From an uncultured Bacteroidota bacterium (GTDB taxonomy: Bacteria; Bacteroidota; Bacteroidia; Bacteroidales; P3), in contig CACYSB010000012.1 in the NCBI GenBank assembly GCA_902777005.1, forward strand, positions 62,001 to 126,000: a DNA stretch of 64,000 nt, in the 5' to 3' direction. How positions within the stretch are numbered: position 1 is the first letter of the stretch; every line of letters begins with the position of its first letter. A program made the translations under genes and the position numbers. The notes below the pieces were generated by a model. The model did no database searches. It saw nothing but the letters and a program-made list of their open reading frames with translations, and was not told the origin of the DNA. Below, piece by piece: positions 8,529 through 17,359 of the stretch.

Positions 8529-11500
8529 ATGATACTGAACGAACTGTACGCCGACAGTGCGCTGGTAGCCAGCCTCGCCGAGAAGCTTCGCGGACGCGGA
8601 GCGCGCCTGCATGTCGACGGCATGACGGGGTCGCTCCCCGCCGTTATTGCGGCCGCCGTAGCCACACGGCTGTCAACTGTCAACCAGCTGGTTATAGCAC
8701 CCTCCAAGGACGATGCCTTCTATCTGCAGAACGACCTCGAGGCCCTGCTGACCGATGGCCGGCAGGTGATGCTCTTCCCCACCTCCTACCGCAAGGCCTA
8801 CAGCTACGATATGGAGCAGACGGACAACGCCAACGTGCTGATGCGCAGCGAGGTACTCAAGTCCATCACCGGCGGCGAGCCGGTGGTGGTGGTGAGCTAC
8901 CCCGAGGCGCTGAGCGAGAAGGTGGTGGCCGGCAGCACCCTGATAGCAAACACCTTGCGGCTTAATCGCGGCGAGCAGAAGGACATGTGGGACGTGGTGG
9001 AGCGACTGCAGGACATGGGCTTTGAGCGCGAGGACTTCGTGGTGGAGCCCGGACAGTACGCCGTGCGCGGCGGCATAGTGGATGTGTTCTCCTTTGCCTC
9101 CGACCTGCCCTACCGCATAGAGTTCTTCGACGACAGCGTGGACTCATTGCGCACCTACGACGCCGCCACACAGCTGTCGGTCAAGCATCTGGACCGTATC
9201 GACATTGTGCCGCGCATGGACAACATGAGCGAGACGCAGAAAGGGCCGGAGCGCCGAGTGACGCTGCTGGAATACTTCAGCGGCAGCGACACCGTGTGGT
9301 GCCAGAGCCTGATGCAGGTGGCGCAGCGGCTCGACGCGCTGCACGATGACACGCGCAAGGCCTACGAGGCACGCCTGGCCGACACTGCGCACCCCGTCGT
9401 CGGCACCCTGCCGAAGCCTGACGAGATGAGCGCAACGGCCAACGAATTCCTCCACAGACTGCTGGAGATGAACATCGTGGAGTACGGCAATAGCCACTAC
9501 TTCAGCAATGCCGAGACGCTGACAACCAGCAGCGAGCCGCAGCCGGTGTTCAACAAGCAGTTCGACATGCTGCAGGAAAACCTGCGCCAACGCGCCGAAG
9601 AGGGCTACACACTGATAGTGACCGTAGCGGGCGAAAGCCAGCAGAAGCGACTGGAGAAGGTGCTGGAGGAGAAGACCAACCACCTGACACTGATAACATT
9701 CAACCTCTCGCACGGCTTCGTGGACCACGACATGCGGGTGCTCTGCTATACCGACCACGAGATATTCGAGCGCTACCACAAGTACACCGTCAAGAACCTT
9801 GCGGCGGCCCACGAGGCGATGACGCTCAAGGAGTTGTTCGAGCTGAAGCCGGGCGACTACGTGACGCACATAGACTACGGCGTGGGGCGCTTCAGCGGGC
9901 TCGAGAAGGTGACCACCGACGGCAAGAGCCAGGAGCTTATCCGCTTGGTGTACAAGAACAACGACGTGCTGTACATAAGCATCCATGGCCTGCACAAGAT
10001 AAGCCGCTACGTGGGGCGCGAGGGCGAGTCGCCCACGCTCAACCGCCTGGGCAGCAACACCTGGCAGGTGCTCAAGCAGAAGACAAAGCGGCAGGTGAAG
10101 GACATCGCCAAGGACCTCATAGCCCTCTACGCCAAGCGCAAGGCCAGCCGCGGCTTCGCCTTCAGCGCCGACGGATACCTCCAAGAACAGTTGGAAGCCA
10201 GCTTCCTCTACGAAGACACGCCGGACCAGCTCAAGGCCACGGTGGCCGTGAAGCACGACATGGAGGAGACGGCCCCCATGGACCGCTTGGTGTGCGGCGA
10301 CGTGGGCTTCGGCAAGACCGAGGTGGCCATCCGCGCCGCCTTCAAGGCCTGCTGCGACTCGAAGCAGGTGGCCGTGCTCGTGCCCTCGACGGTGCTGGCA
10401 TTCCAGCACTACAACACCTTCAGCCAGCGCCTCAAGGACATGCCGGTGAGGGTGGACTATCTGAACCGCTTCCGCACCACGAAGGAGAAGAACCAGATAT
10501 ACAAAGACGTCGCCGACGGAAAGGTGGACATACTCATAGGCACCCACGCCATACTGAACAAGGAGCTGAAGTTCAAGGACCTCGGGCTCTTCATCATCGA
10601 CGAGGAGCAGAAGTTCGGCGTCAGCGCCAAGGAGAAGCTGAAGCAGATGAAGGTGGGCGTCGACTGCCTGACACTGACGGCCACGCCGATACCGCGCACG
10701 CTGCAGTTCTCGCTGATGGGTGCGCGCGACCTGAGCGTCATACAGACGCCGCCGCCCAACCGCCAACCCATAGAGACTGAGCTGTCGGACTTCAGCGAAG
10801 AGCTGATACGCGACGCCATCATGTACGAGATGAACCGCGGCGGACAGACCTTCTTCATCAGCAACCGCGTGGAGAACCTGCCGGAGATGGCCGGTCTGGT
10901 GCAGAGGCTGGTGCCCGACGCTCGCGTGGCCATGGCCCACGGGCGCATGGACGGCAAGGAGGCCGAGGAGACGCTGATGCAGTTCCTCGAAGGCGACATC
11001 GACGTGCTGGTGGCCACCAGCATCGTGGAGAACGGCCTCGACATACCGAACGCCAACACCATGATTATCAACAACGCCCACCAATTCGGCCTTAGCGACC
11101 TGCACCAGATGCGCGGCCGCGTGGGACGCTCGAACCGCAAGGCTTTCTGCTACCTGCTGATACCGTCGTACCTCACCCTCACACCCGACGCACAGCGCCG
11201 CCTGAAGGCCATCGAGGAGTTCTCCACCATAGGCTCGGGCTTCAACATAGCCATGCGCGACCTCGACATACGCGGTGCCGGCAACATCCTCGGCGCCGAG
11301 CAATCAGGCTTCATCAGCGAGGTGGGCTACGACATGTACCACAAGATACTCAACGAGGCCATCGAAGAGCTGAAGGAGAGCGACTTCCGCGAACTCTTCG
11401 CCGCCGAGGCCGAAGAGAAGCAGGAGTACGTGCGCGAGTGCACCATAGAGACCGACCTCGAGGTGCTGTTGCCGGACGACTACGTCACCTCGGGCACCGA

Positions 11501-11882
11501 GCGACTGGTGCTATATAAGGAGCTAAATGAGTTGCAGACGGAAGATGAACTGGCCGCCTACCGCAGCCGGTTGGAGGACCGCTTCGGGCCCGTGCCGCCG
11601 TGTGTGGACGAGCTGATAAGCACCATCACGCTGCGCCGCATGGCCAAGGCCTTCGGCATCGAGAAGCTGATACTCAAGCAGGGGCGCATGGTGTGCCACC
11701 TGGTGAGCAACCAGCAGAGCCCCTTCTACCAGAGCGGCAACTTCATGAAGCTGATACAGTACGTGCAGGCCTACCCGCGCCGCGCCACGTTGAAAGAGAC
11801 CCCTGAGCGCCTGAGCCTCAGCATCGCCAACGTCAAGAGCATCGCCACCGCCCTGGAGCAGCTGCGGCTGCTGACAGCGTGA
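8529..11882 (+). CDS. mfd: Transcription-repair coupling factor
   Basis: Mfd removes RNA polymerase stalled at lesions and recruits UvrA. The 1117-residue protein has the UvrB-like N-terminal region (about 1-400), the RNA-polymerase-interacting CarD-like domain (KPGDYVTHIDYGVGRFSGL, about residue 440), and the RecG-like translocase: Walker A GDVGFGKTE near 590, DEEQ near 690, TATPIPRTL, and a helicase-C domain ending QMRGRVGRSNRKAF. The C-terminal TRCF domain follows. The ATG at 8529 gives MILNELYADS and a leader of about 50 nt behind the promoter at 8465. uvrA lies in the same window on the other strand. Confidence 0.97.
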   Translation: MILNELYADSALVASLAEKLRGRGARLHVDGMTGSLPAVIAAAVATRLSTVNQLVIAPSKDDAFYLQNDLEALLTDGRQVMLFPTSYRKAYSYDMEQTDNANVLMRSEVLKSITGGEPVVVVSYPEALSEKVVAGSTLIANTLRLNRGEQKDMWDVVERLQDMGFEREDFVVEPGQYAVRGGIVDVFSFASDLPYRIEFFDDSVDSLRTYDAATQLSVKHLDRIDIVPRMDNMSETQKGPERRVTLLEYFSGSDTVWCQSLMQVAQRLDALHDDTRKAYEARLADTAHPVVGTLPKPDEMSATANEFLHRLLEMNIVEYGNSHYFSNAETLTTSSEPQPVFNKQFDMLQENLRQRAEEGYTLIVTVAGESQQKRLEKVLEEKTNHLTLITFNLSHGFVDHDMRVLCYTDHEIFERYHKYTVKNLAAAHEAMTLKELFELKPGDYVTHIDYGVGRFSGLEKVTTDGKSQELIRLVYKNNDVLYISIHGLHKISRYVGREGESPTLNRLGSNTWQVLKQKTKRQVKDIAKDLIALYAKRKASRGFAFSADGYLQEQLEASFLYEDTPDQLKATVAVKHDMEETAPMDRLVCGDVGFGKTEVAIRAAFKACCDSKQVAVLVPSTVLAFQHYNTFSQRLKDMPVRVDYLNRFRTTKEKNQIYKDVADGKVDILIGTHAILNKELKFKDLGLFIIDEEQKFGVSAKEKLKQMKVGVDCLTLTATPIPRTLQFSLMGARDLSVIQTPPPNRQPIETELSDFSEELIRDAIMYEMNRGGQTFFISNRVENLPEMAGLVQRLVPDARVAMAHGRMDGKEAEETLMQFLEGDIDVLVATSIVENGLDIPNANTMIINNAHQFGLSDLHQMRGRVGRSNRKAFCYLLIPSYLTLTPDAQRRLKAIEEFSTIGSGFNIAMRDLDIRGAGNILGAEQSGFISEVGYDMYHKILNEAIEELKESDFRELFAAEAEEKQEYVRECTIETDLEVLLPDDYVTSGTERLVLYKELNELQTEDELAAYRSRLEDRFGPVPPCVDELISTITLRRMAKAFGIEKLILKQGRMVCHLVSNQQSPFYQSGNFMKLIQYVQAYPRRATLKETPERLSLSIANVKSIATALEQLRLLTA

Positions 11883-11956
11883 CACGAATTGCAGCCTTAT
11901 TTCTGACCACGAATGACACGAATTGCACGAATTATTCGTATGATTCGTGGTTGTTT

Positions 11957-12000
11957 TCTTTAAACGCAAATTACCGTAAATGGCCGCGAATTATCATGAA
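11957..12000 (+). repeat. Short dispersed repeat, copy 1 (left of the BspA gene)
   Basis: Contains AAATTACCGTAAATG followed by a GCCGCGAATTA-type block, and begins TTCTTTAAACG. The same pattern occurs at 14679-14722 on the opposite strand. Just upstream are related CACGAATT blocks and an inverted pair CCACGAAT (11907-11914) / ATTCGTGG (11943-11950). Confidence 0.6.
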
Positions 12001-12032
12001 TTATTCTTGACGATTCGTGGCTTGTCTTTAAA

Positions 12033-12067
12033 ATAAGACCCCTGCGGGGCATCCGCAGGGGTCTTAT
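12033..12067. terminator. Bidirectional terminator between mfd and the BspA gene
   Basis: A perfect 15-bp stem (12033-12047 with 12053-12067) has a 5-nt loop between two converging genes. On the minus strand it is followed by TTTAAAG; the plus-strand tail is poor in T. Confidence 0.85.
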
Positions 12068-12095
12068 CCTGTAGGGGTTATCGTTCAATAGCGCA

Positions 12096-14375
12096 TCATC
12101 TTATCACCACCACCTTGCGTGCGGGATAGGCGCCAATCTTAATCATATAGGTACCACTGACGGGTGCATCGAAGCGCAATGGGGTAAAGTCGTCCTGCTT
12201 GGTGGCGAGGACACGACCGTTAACGTCATAGAGCGTCACCATGTTGCCTTCGGCGCCCTCAACGACCACCTGACCGTTGCTGGAGTAAACCTTGGCATTT
12301 ATGCCATCCACGTCACCAATACCCTGCTCGGTGATATAAATGGTATCGTAGTGATGAGAGGTGATATAGACGGTGTCGTAGTAATGGTTGTTGACAATCA
12401 GCGTGTCGAAGTGGTAGGTATTGTAGATAGCGGTGTCGAAATGATAGACATTCACAATTGTGGTGTCGAACATCTGCGTGGTCATCCTGACGGTGTCGTG
12501 GATGTAGTTGTTGATATAGGTAGTATCGTGTACGTACTGGTTCATATACAGTATCGTTGTGTCGTGCACGTAGTTGTTGATATAGGTAGTATCGTGGACG
12601 TACTGGTTCATATACTGTATCGTCGTGTCGTGCACGTAGTTATTGATATAGGTGGTGTCGTGGATGTACTGATTCACATACTGTATCGTTGTGTCGTGCA
12701 CATAATTGTTGATATAGATTGTGTCGTGGATATACTGGTTTACATATTGTATAGTCGTGTCGTGCACATAGTTGTTGATGAAGGTGGTGTCGTGGATATA
12801 GTGGTTGATGGTGTCGCGGAAGATAAGGGTGTCCGGCAGAGTGAAGTAGGCCTGCAGCGTGGTGTCGGTGGTGACAGTGAGGGTATAGGGATTGTCCGTC
12901 ACGCCGTTGCTCCAAGTGAGGAAGACGTTGCTGCCCGAGGGAATGGCGGTCAGCGTCGTCGTGCTGTTGAGTGGAACCACGCCGCCGCCCATTACTGCAC
13001 CCTTAAGGGGATTGGCGGGAGTAGCTCTGACCAATACACTATCAATGGCGAAGATAGCTGTGAGGGTAGTATTACCGGTCAGCACAAGTGTGTAAGGATT
13101 CTGCGTGCTGCCGTCGCTCCAGCCGACAAAGTGATAACGCTCTTCTTCAGTAGTTGCACTGACGGTAGCTGTGTCGTTGCCACAAGAGGGATAAGCATCC
13201 ACAGTTGCAGCTCCATGTTCGGCGTTTACCGTAATCTGTGGCACATTTGGCTCGCTAATATTAATAAAGCTACTCCAAACATCAGCCGTACGATAGGCTG
13301 CCCCCACACCGCAGGGTACTATAATGGGCATATTGACATCTATTCCATTAGACAATATCAATATTGGGGGCGTTTCGCTAAGCATAATAAATGTGCCGAT
13401 TGTTTCAACTGGCCAAAAGTCTATTCTAAATACTTGAGAAGTGCCTACAACCAACGTGTCAATCCTATTCCAACTATTCCCAAAATTAAGGACGGAACCA
13501 GGCAAAATAAGCTTAGACACATGGTGCCCTTCAAAAGCCTCGCCCCCAATAACATATACACCATCTGGAACGATTGTATTCATACATCCTTGTAAAAGTT
13601 CTCCCGAGGAGTTTATAATAGCATTACAATTATTTTGACTATTGAAATATGGGTTATCAGGATCAACTACAATAGAGGATAGTAACGGACAATCTGACGC
13701 GATTGGACCCATTGTAATAGGATAATTCGGATCTCCATTGTGCCCAATCACAGAAACAGAAGATGGAATATACAAAGATGTAATTTGATTATCAGCTAGG
13801 GCACCCCTATAAATTGCCTGAAGAGAATCATTTAGCGTGATGTTGGTTATATGAGAACTAGACAAGGCTGCGACGCCAAGTACTCTCATTGACACAGGCA
13901 GAACCACCTCTCCCAAATAGCATCCATGTAAAGCTTCAAAACATATTTCTCGGAGAGTGTTAGAAAATGTAACAGATGATAGATACGAGCAACCCGAAAA
14001 AGCATGCTCTTCCAATTTTTCTATCGAGTTGGGCATAATTACGGTAGTAAGATATGAGCATTGCCTAAAAGCATATGCTCCCACAATCTTAACAATGTAT
14101 GTTATCTCGTCGTATGTTACAGTTTCAGGTATTGTTAGAGCCATAGCGGGCATCGAATTAGGATACCATAGTTCTTGACCAGAATGTTCCCCTGCAGATT
14201 CCTCTGAAATTTGGCCATCGTTAGGATACGTAACCTTGACATAATGGTTGACAGAATCGATAATCTTGTAATACAGCGTCTGTCCCGACGGAGCTACTGC
14301 CGAGAAGTCATAGGCAAAGGAGTTTTGCCCTATCGCCATTAATGCGGCGACCAAAAGAAGTAGTTTTTTCTTCAT
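12096..14375 (-). CDS. BspA-like leucine-rich-repeat surface protein with T9SS sorting domain
   Basis: A predicted surface or secreted protein of 759 residues. In order: signal peptide (MKKKLLLLVAALMAIGQNSFA); about 220 residues of LRR_5/BspA repeats (for example AYAFRQCSYLTTVIMPNSIE); two bacterial InlB-type repeats ending FVGWSDGSTQNPYTL and FLTWSNGVTDNPYTL; a long stretch of HDTT.INNYV/HDTTIQYVNQY repeats; and a C-terminal type A sorting domain (VYSSNGQVVV, VTLYDVNGRVLA, GTYMIKI, final KVVVIR). Such domains direct export through the PorX-linked type IX system. The LRR part is much more AT-rich than the 3' part, suggesting a mosaic gene. The ligand is unknown; adhesion is an inference from BspA. 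Confidence 0.88.
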   Translation of the reverse strand: MKKKLLLLVAALMAIGQNSFAYDFSAVAPSGQTLYYKIIDSVNHYVKVTYPNDGQISEESAGEHSGQELWYPNSMPAMALTIPETVTYDEITYIVKIVGAYAFRQCSYLTTVIMPNSIEKLEEHAFSGCSYLSSVTFSNTLREICFEALHGCYLGEVVLPVSMRVLGVAALSSSHITNITLNDSLQAIYRGALADNQITSLYIPSSVSVIGHNGDPNYPITMGPIASDCPLLSSIVVDPDNPYFNSQNNCNAIINSSGELLQGCMNTIVPDGVYVIGGEAFEGHHVSKLILPGSVLNFGNSWNRIDTLVVGTSQVFRIDFWPVETIGTFIMLSETPPILILSNGIDVNMPIIVPCGVGAAYRTADVWSSFINISEPNVPQITVNAEHGAATVDAYPSCGNDTATVSATTEEERYHFVGWSDGSTQNPYTLVLTGNTTLTAIFAIDSVLVRATPANPLKGAVMGGGVVPLNSTTTLTAIPSGSNVFLTWSNGVTDNPYTLTVTTDTTLQAYFTLPDTLIFRDTINHYIHDTTFINNYVHDTTIQYVNQYIHDTIYINNYVHDTTIQYVNQYIHDTTYINNYVHDTTIQYMNQYVHDTTYINNYVHDTTILYMNQYVHDTTYINNYIHDTVRMTTQMFDTTIVNVYHFDTAIYNTYHFDTLIVNNHYYDTVYITSHHYDTIYITEQGIGDVDGINAKVYSSNGQVVVEGAEGNMVTLYDVNGRVLATKQDDFTPLRFDAPVSGTYMIKIGAYPARKVVVIR
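12490..12815 (-). repeat. In-gene tandem repeat, 66-nt period
   Basis: About five imperfect units encode alternating HDTTIQYVNQYI and HDTTYINNYV segments (12 + 10 residues). Third-position changes differ between units while the protein is kept, indicating selection on the protein. It links the InlB-type repeats to the sorting domain. Confidence 0.85.
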
Positions 14376-14641
14376 GTTGTTTATTGTTTAAAAGGTTAAA
14401 ACTTCAGTTCAATAAACACATAAAAAAGAAGCGCGGACATCTAACTTTCGTTACTTATCGGATAAGCAACATCGAGGCCCACGCTAACGATATATACAGA
14501 AACATGTATATACGCAACAATGGACGTTGGATGCTGCCTTACCGTGCGGATGATATAGAATTTGCGAGATTCCCATGAGCCGCAGATAAAACGTCTACAA
14601 CGTCTTATTTATATGTCTGTCATCTCTATCGAATGACGGTG

Positions 14642-14649
14642 CAAAGATA
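14642..14649 (-). promoter_or_regulatory. Candidate -7 box for the BspA gene
   Basis: Minus-strand TATCTTTG followed by GCA. It is 267 nt from the ATG at 14375, so it implies an unusually long leader unless another promoter is used. Confidence 0.5.
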
Positions 14650-14678
14650 CGAATAGTTTTTAAACTGACAAAATAATT

Positions 14679-14722
14679 AACGGTAATTCACGGTCATTTA
14701 CGGTAATTCACGTTAAAGAAAG
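14679..14722 (-). repeat. Short dispersed repeat, copy 2 (right of the BspA gene)
   Basis: Read on the minus strand it gives TTCTTTAACGTG then AATTACCGTAAATG and a CCGTGAATTACCG block, matching copy 1 at 11957-12000. The two copies bracket the BspA gene in inverted orientation. Confidence 0.6.
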
Positions 14723-14747
14723 AAGTGTCGAAACGTTAAAGTTTAGT

Positions 14748-14778
14748 TAAAAAAGGCTCTTCCGCTCGGAAGGGCCTT
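14748..14778 (-). terminator. Rho-independent terminator of the PepSY-like gene
   Basis: On the minus strand an 11-bp stem with one G-T pair and a 4-nt loop is followed directly by six T. A second 10-bp hairpin (14791-14800 with 14815-14824) lies between it and the stop codon. Confidence 0.85.
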
Positions 14779-14858
14779 ATATTATATAGTGCGTCCGGTC
14801 ATCCACGGGGGGAGGACCGGACGCAAGAGGTCTTTGAAATATTGAGAATGTAGGTTAA

Positions 14859-15908
14859 CTACTGCACGTCGCGCTCGTCGAGGGGCTGAGCAATGAGGCC
14901 GGTGAACTTGCCGCTGCTGTCGAACTCCATGCGTGTGTACTTCTTGCCTACGCCACGCTCTTTCTGGCTTACGACGACATAGGTGTAGGGCTTCGGCTTC
15001 TTGTTGTCGGCAGGGTCACGATACTTGGAGTTGTACTCGTAGACGACCATCTTGACAATCTTGTAGCTCTCGCCATTGAACTTCTCGTTGATGAACTTCT
15101 TGATGGTGCTGTTGTAGCGGTCCCTGGGGAGTGTCTTACCGGTCATGATGGGCTGCTCGCTGTTGATGCTGTAGACAGCCTCCATCTCAACCTTCTGCGA
15201 GTTGGTGAAGTAGGCAACAGCGTACTCGTCGTTGCGGAGCACCCAGTCGGGTCCCCACTTGATGCGCTTGCCATAGGCTTTGTTGAAGTGCTCGGCAATC
15301 TTGGCACTGGGGGCGAACTGCTCCACCTTGGGTTCGTCGACCTTGGGGGCGGGACGATTGCGATCGCGGCTGCCTTCGGTACCGGTCTTTTTGCTGATCT
15401 TCTCATCGTCGGCATCGGGGTTGTTGTGGGTGTAGTAGTCGCGCTTCACGGCCTCGGGGTCGGGGGCGTTGCTCTTCATGAGCTTGCCACGGGTGTCGAA
15501 GACCATCTCGCAGTCATTCTCGGCGATGCCCTTCTTGATGATTATCATACGGTAGTAGTTGTCGCCGTTCATCTCCTCAACGTATTCGATGTTCTTGATA
15601 CGATAGCCCGGATAGTTGTTGACAAAGTATGTGTTCATCATCGTGGGGCACTCCTCGACCTTGACGGGGAAAGTGCTGTACTGCCAGTCGCCGCCGGCGG
15701 TGAAGTATGCGCGGCCGTTCTGGCCGTCGATAACGAGCTCGGCAATGTATTGACCGGGGGCCTGATACCAGGTGCGCACCTTGTAGGAGTCGTAGGTCTT
15801 TTCCAAGGCCAGCAACACGCTGCGCGGCACGGCGGTCTCCTTGATTTTGGTCTGCGCTCCGGCAAGCAGAGGCAGCACCATGAGTGCGAGCAAAACTAAC
15901 TTCTTCAT
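14859..15908 (-). CDS. Secreted protein with PepSY-like repeats
   Basis: The product is 349 residues with a signal peptide (MKKLVLLALMVLPLLAGAQ). Two similar halves (about 25-150 and 210-345) each resemble the periplasmic PepSY-like/BLIP-like fold common in Bacteroidota: AVPRSVLLALEKTYDSYKVR with WYQAPGQYIAEL in the first, KIAEHFNKAYGKRIKWGPDW with VLRNDEYAVAYF in the second. A low-complexity linker (DRNRPAPKVDEPKVE) separates them. Function is unknown; such proteins are usually assigned inhibitory or chaperone-like roles by analogy only. It ends in a good terminator at 14748-14778. Confidence 0.7.
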   Translation of the reverse strand: MKKLVLLALMVLPLLAGAQTKIKETAVPRSVLLALEKTYDSYKVRTWYQAPGQYIAELVIDGQNGRAYFTAGGDWQYSTFPVKVEECPTMMNTYFVNNYPGYRIKNIEYVEEMNGDNYYRMIIIKKGIAENDCEMVFDTRGKLMKSNAPDPEAVKRDYYTHNNPDADDEKISKKTGTEGSRDRNRPAPKVDEPKVEQFAPSAKIAEHFNKAYGKRIKWGPDWVLRNDEYAVAYFTNSQKVEMEAVYSINSEQPIMTGKTLPRDRYNSTIKKFINEKFNGESYKIVKMVVYEYNSKYRDPADNKKPKPYTYVVVSQKERGVGKKYTRMEFDSSGKFTGLIAQPLDERDVQ

Positions 15909-15962
15909 ATCAATGTGTTTTTCTATTTTGTATCTCTTTCTTTCTTTTTATTGCAGTATCCT

Positions 15963-17255
15963 CTATTTGAACAGTACGTCCTTGCGGTCAGGGCTGATGC
16001 TGACAGCGGCGATGGGCACGCCGGTCTGCTCCTCGATGGCGGCGAGGAAGTCTTTGAGGTTCTGCGGCAAAGCGTTGTATTCGGTGATGCCCTGCAGGCT
16101 CTGCTGCCAACCCGGAAAGGGGGTAAGGACGGGGGTGATATGCACAGTGTTATACTCGAAGGGTATCTCGTCGGTGCGTTTCCCCTCAATGTCATAACTT
16201 GTACACATATTGACGGTCTCGAAGTCGTTCATCACGTCGGGCTTGGTGACGTAGAGCTCGGTGACGCCGTTGATCATGCAGGCATAGCGGAGTGCCGGCA
16301 GGTCAATCCAACCGCAGCGGCGGGGGCGGCCTGTGGTGGCGCCATATTCGTGGCCGAGCTCGCAGAGCTTGGCGCCTATGGCATCGAAGAGCTCCGTGGG
16401 GAAGGGACCGGCACCAACACGGGTGCAGTAGGCCTTGGTGATACCCATCACGCGGCCGATGGCCGTGGGGGCAACGCCGAGACCGGTGCAGACGCCGGCG
16501 GTGATGGTGTTGCTGCTGGTGACGAAAGGATAGGTGCCGAAGTCGACGTCGAGCATCATGGCCTGAGCGCCCTCGGCAAGGACCTTCTTGTTGTCCTTGA
16601 GGCACTGGTTGATGAGGTACTCGCTATTGACGAAGCGGAAGCGCTTGAGGGTGTCGAGGCTTGCCATCCACTGCTGCTCATATTCGTCGAGGCTCATGCC
16701 GTCGATGCGGAAGGCGTCAACGTCGAAGCCCAAGGTCTTGGCCATACGCAGGTGCTGGGCCTTGAGCATCTCATAGCGCTCGCGGAAATCAAAAGAGAGG
16801 GTATCGCCCACACGAAGACCGGTACGGGCAATCTTGTCGGTGTAGGCTGGGCCTATGCCTTTGAGAGTGGAGCCAATCTTCATGTTGCCCTTGGCCTGCT
16901 CGTTGGCGGCGTCCATCATGCGATGGCTTGGCAGTATGAGATGGGCTTTCTTGCTGACGTAGAGGTTCTGTGTGGCGTCAACACCTTTGGCGGCCAGCTC
17001 CTCAATCTCCTGGCGGAAGATACGCGGTTCGATGAGCACACCGTTGCCGATAAGGTTCAGCTTGTCTTTATGGAAGATACCTGAGGGGATGATATGCAGC
17101 ACATGCTTCATGCCGTTGAACTCCAACGTATGGCCTGCATTGGGGCCACCCTGGAAACGGGCTATCACATCATAGTTTGGGGTCAGCACGTCGACGATTT
17201 TACCCTTGCCTTCGTCGCCCCACTGTAACCCAAGAAGTACATCTATCTTTGTCAT
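15963..17255 (-). CDS. purA: Adenylosuccinate synthetase
   Basis: PurA joins IMP and aspartate using GTP, the first committed step to AMP. The 430-residue protein begins MTKIDVLLGLQWGDEGKGK, with the GTP-binding loop GDEGKGK, the IMP-binding GGPNAGHTL block, STLKGIGPAYTDK, and the C-terminal TTGRPRRCGW block. Length and motifs are standard. It has its own promoter at 17321-17328. The PepSY-like gene starts 55 nt downstream and could be co-transcribed. Confidence 0.97.
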   Translation of the reverse strand: MTKIDVLLGLQWGDEGKGKIVDVLTPNYDVIARFQGGPNAGHTLEFNGMKHVLHIIPSGIFHKDKLNLIGNGVLIEPRIFRQEIEELAAKGVDATQNLYVSKKAHLILPSHRMMDAANEQAKGNMKIGSTLKGIGPAYTDKIARTGLRVGDTLSFDFRERYEMLKAQHLRMAKTLGFDVDAFRIDGMSLDEYEQQWMASLDTLKRFRFVNSEYLINQCLKDNKKVLAEGAQAMMLDVDFGTYPFVTSSNTITAGVCTGLGVAPTAIGRVMGITKAYCTRVGAGPFPTELFDAIGAKLCELGHEYGATTGRPRRCGWIDLPALRYACMINGVTELYVTKPDVMNDFETVNMCTSYDIEGKRTDEIPFEYNTVHITPVLTPFPGWQQSLQGITEYNALPQNLKDFLAAIEEQTGVPIAAVSISPDRKDVLFK

Positions 17256-17320
17256 TGTCTTTTATTTGTCTTTATCGGTTAGTCTTTCCACACAACTCCA
17301 TTCCCACAATTATCGCGATG

Positions 17321-17328
17321 CAAAGATA
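17321..17328 (-). promoter_or_regulatory. -7 box for purA
   Basis: Minus-strand TATCTTTG followed by GCA, 66 nt upstream of the purA ATG. Confidence 0.75.
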
Positions 17329-17359
17329 CAACTTTTTTTACAATAATCGCATGAATTAT

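Larger units (their letters stand above)
14376..14858. other. 483-bp gene-free region upstream of the BspA gene
   Basis: It holds a minus-strand -7 box (14642-14649), a dispersed repeat (14679-14722), and a terminator (14748-14778) plus second hairpin (14791-14824) belonging to the gene on its right. The part nearest the BspA start (14376-14640) would be a leader of about 260 nt. I see no coding sequence or known RNA in it; an open frame at 14342-14578 has no family resemblance. Confidence 0.6.

Noticed and set aside
8247..8612. N-terminal extension of porX
   Set aside because: It would cross the palindromic repeat and the mfd promoter. The receiver domain begins exactly at 8246.
9144..11303. 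719-codon frame opposite mfd
   Set aside because: Shadow of a GC-rich gene; no family resemblance, while mfd is complete on the other strand.
12490..12815. CRISPR-like regular repeat
   Set aside because: Units are 66 nt, contiguous and in frame, with no unique spacers; they encode a protein linker.
12351..13595. Plus-strand 414-codon frame opposite the BspA gene
   Set aside because: Its VVDIGSIVDVLVHI repeats are the mirror of the HDTT repeats. The minus strand has a signal peptide and sorting domain.
14342..14578. Small plus-strand gene upstream of the BspA gene
   Set aside because: It overlaps the BspA signal peptide region in antisense and has no conserved features.
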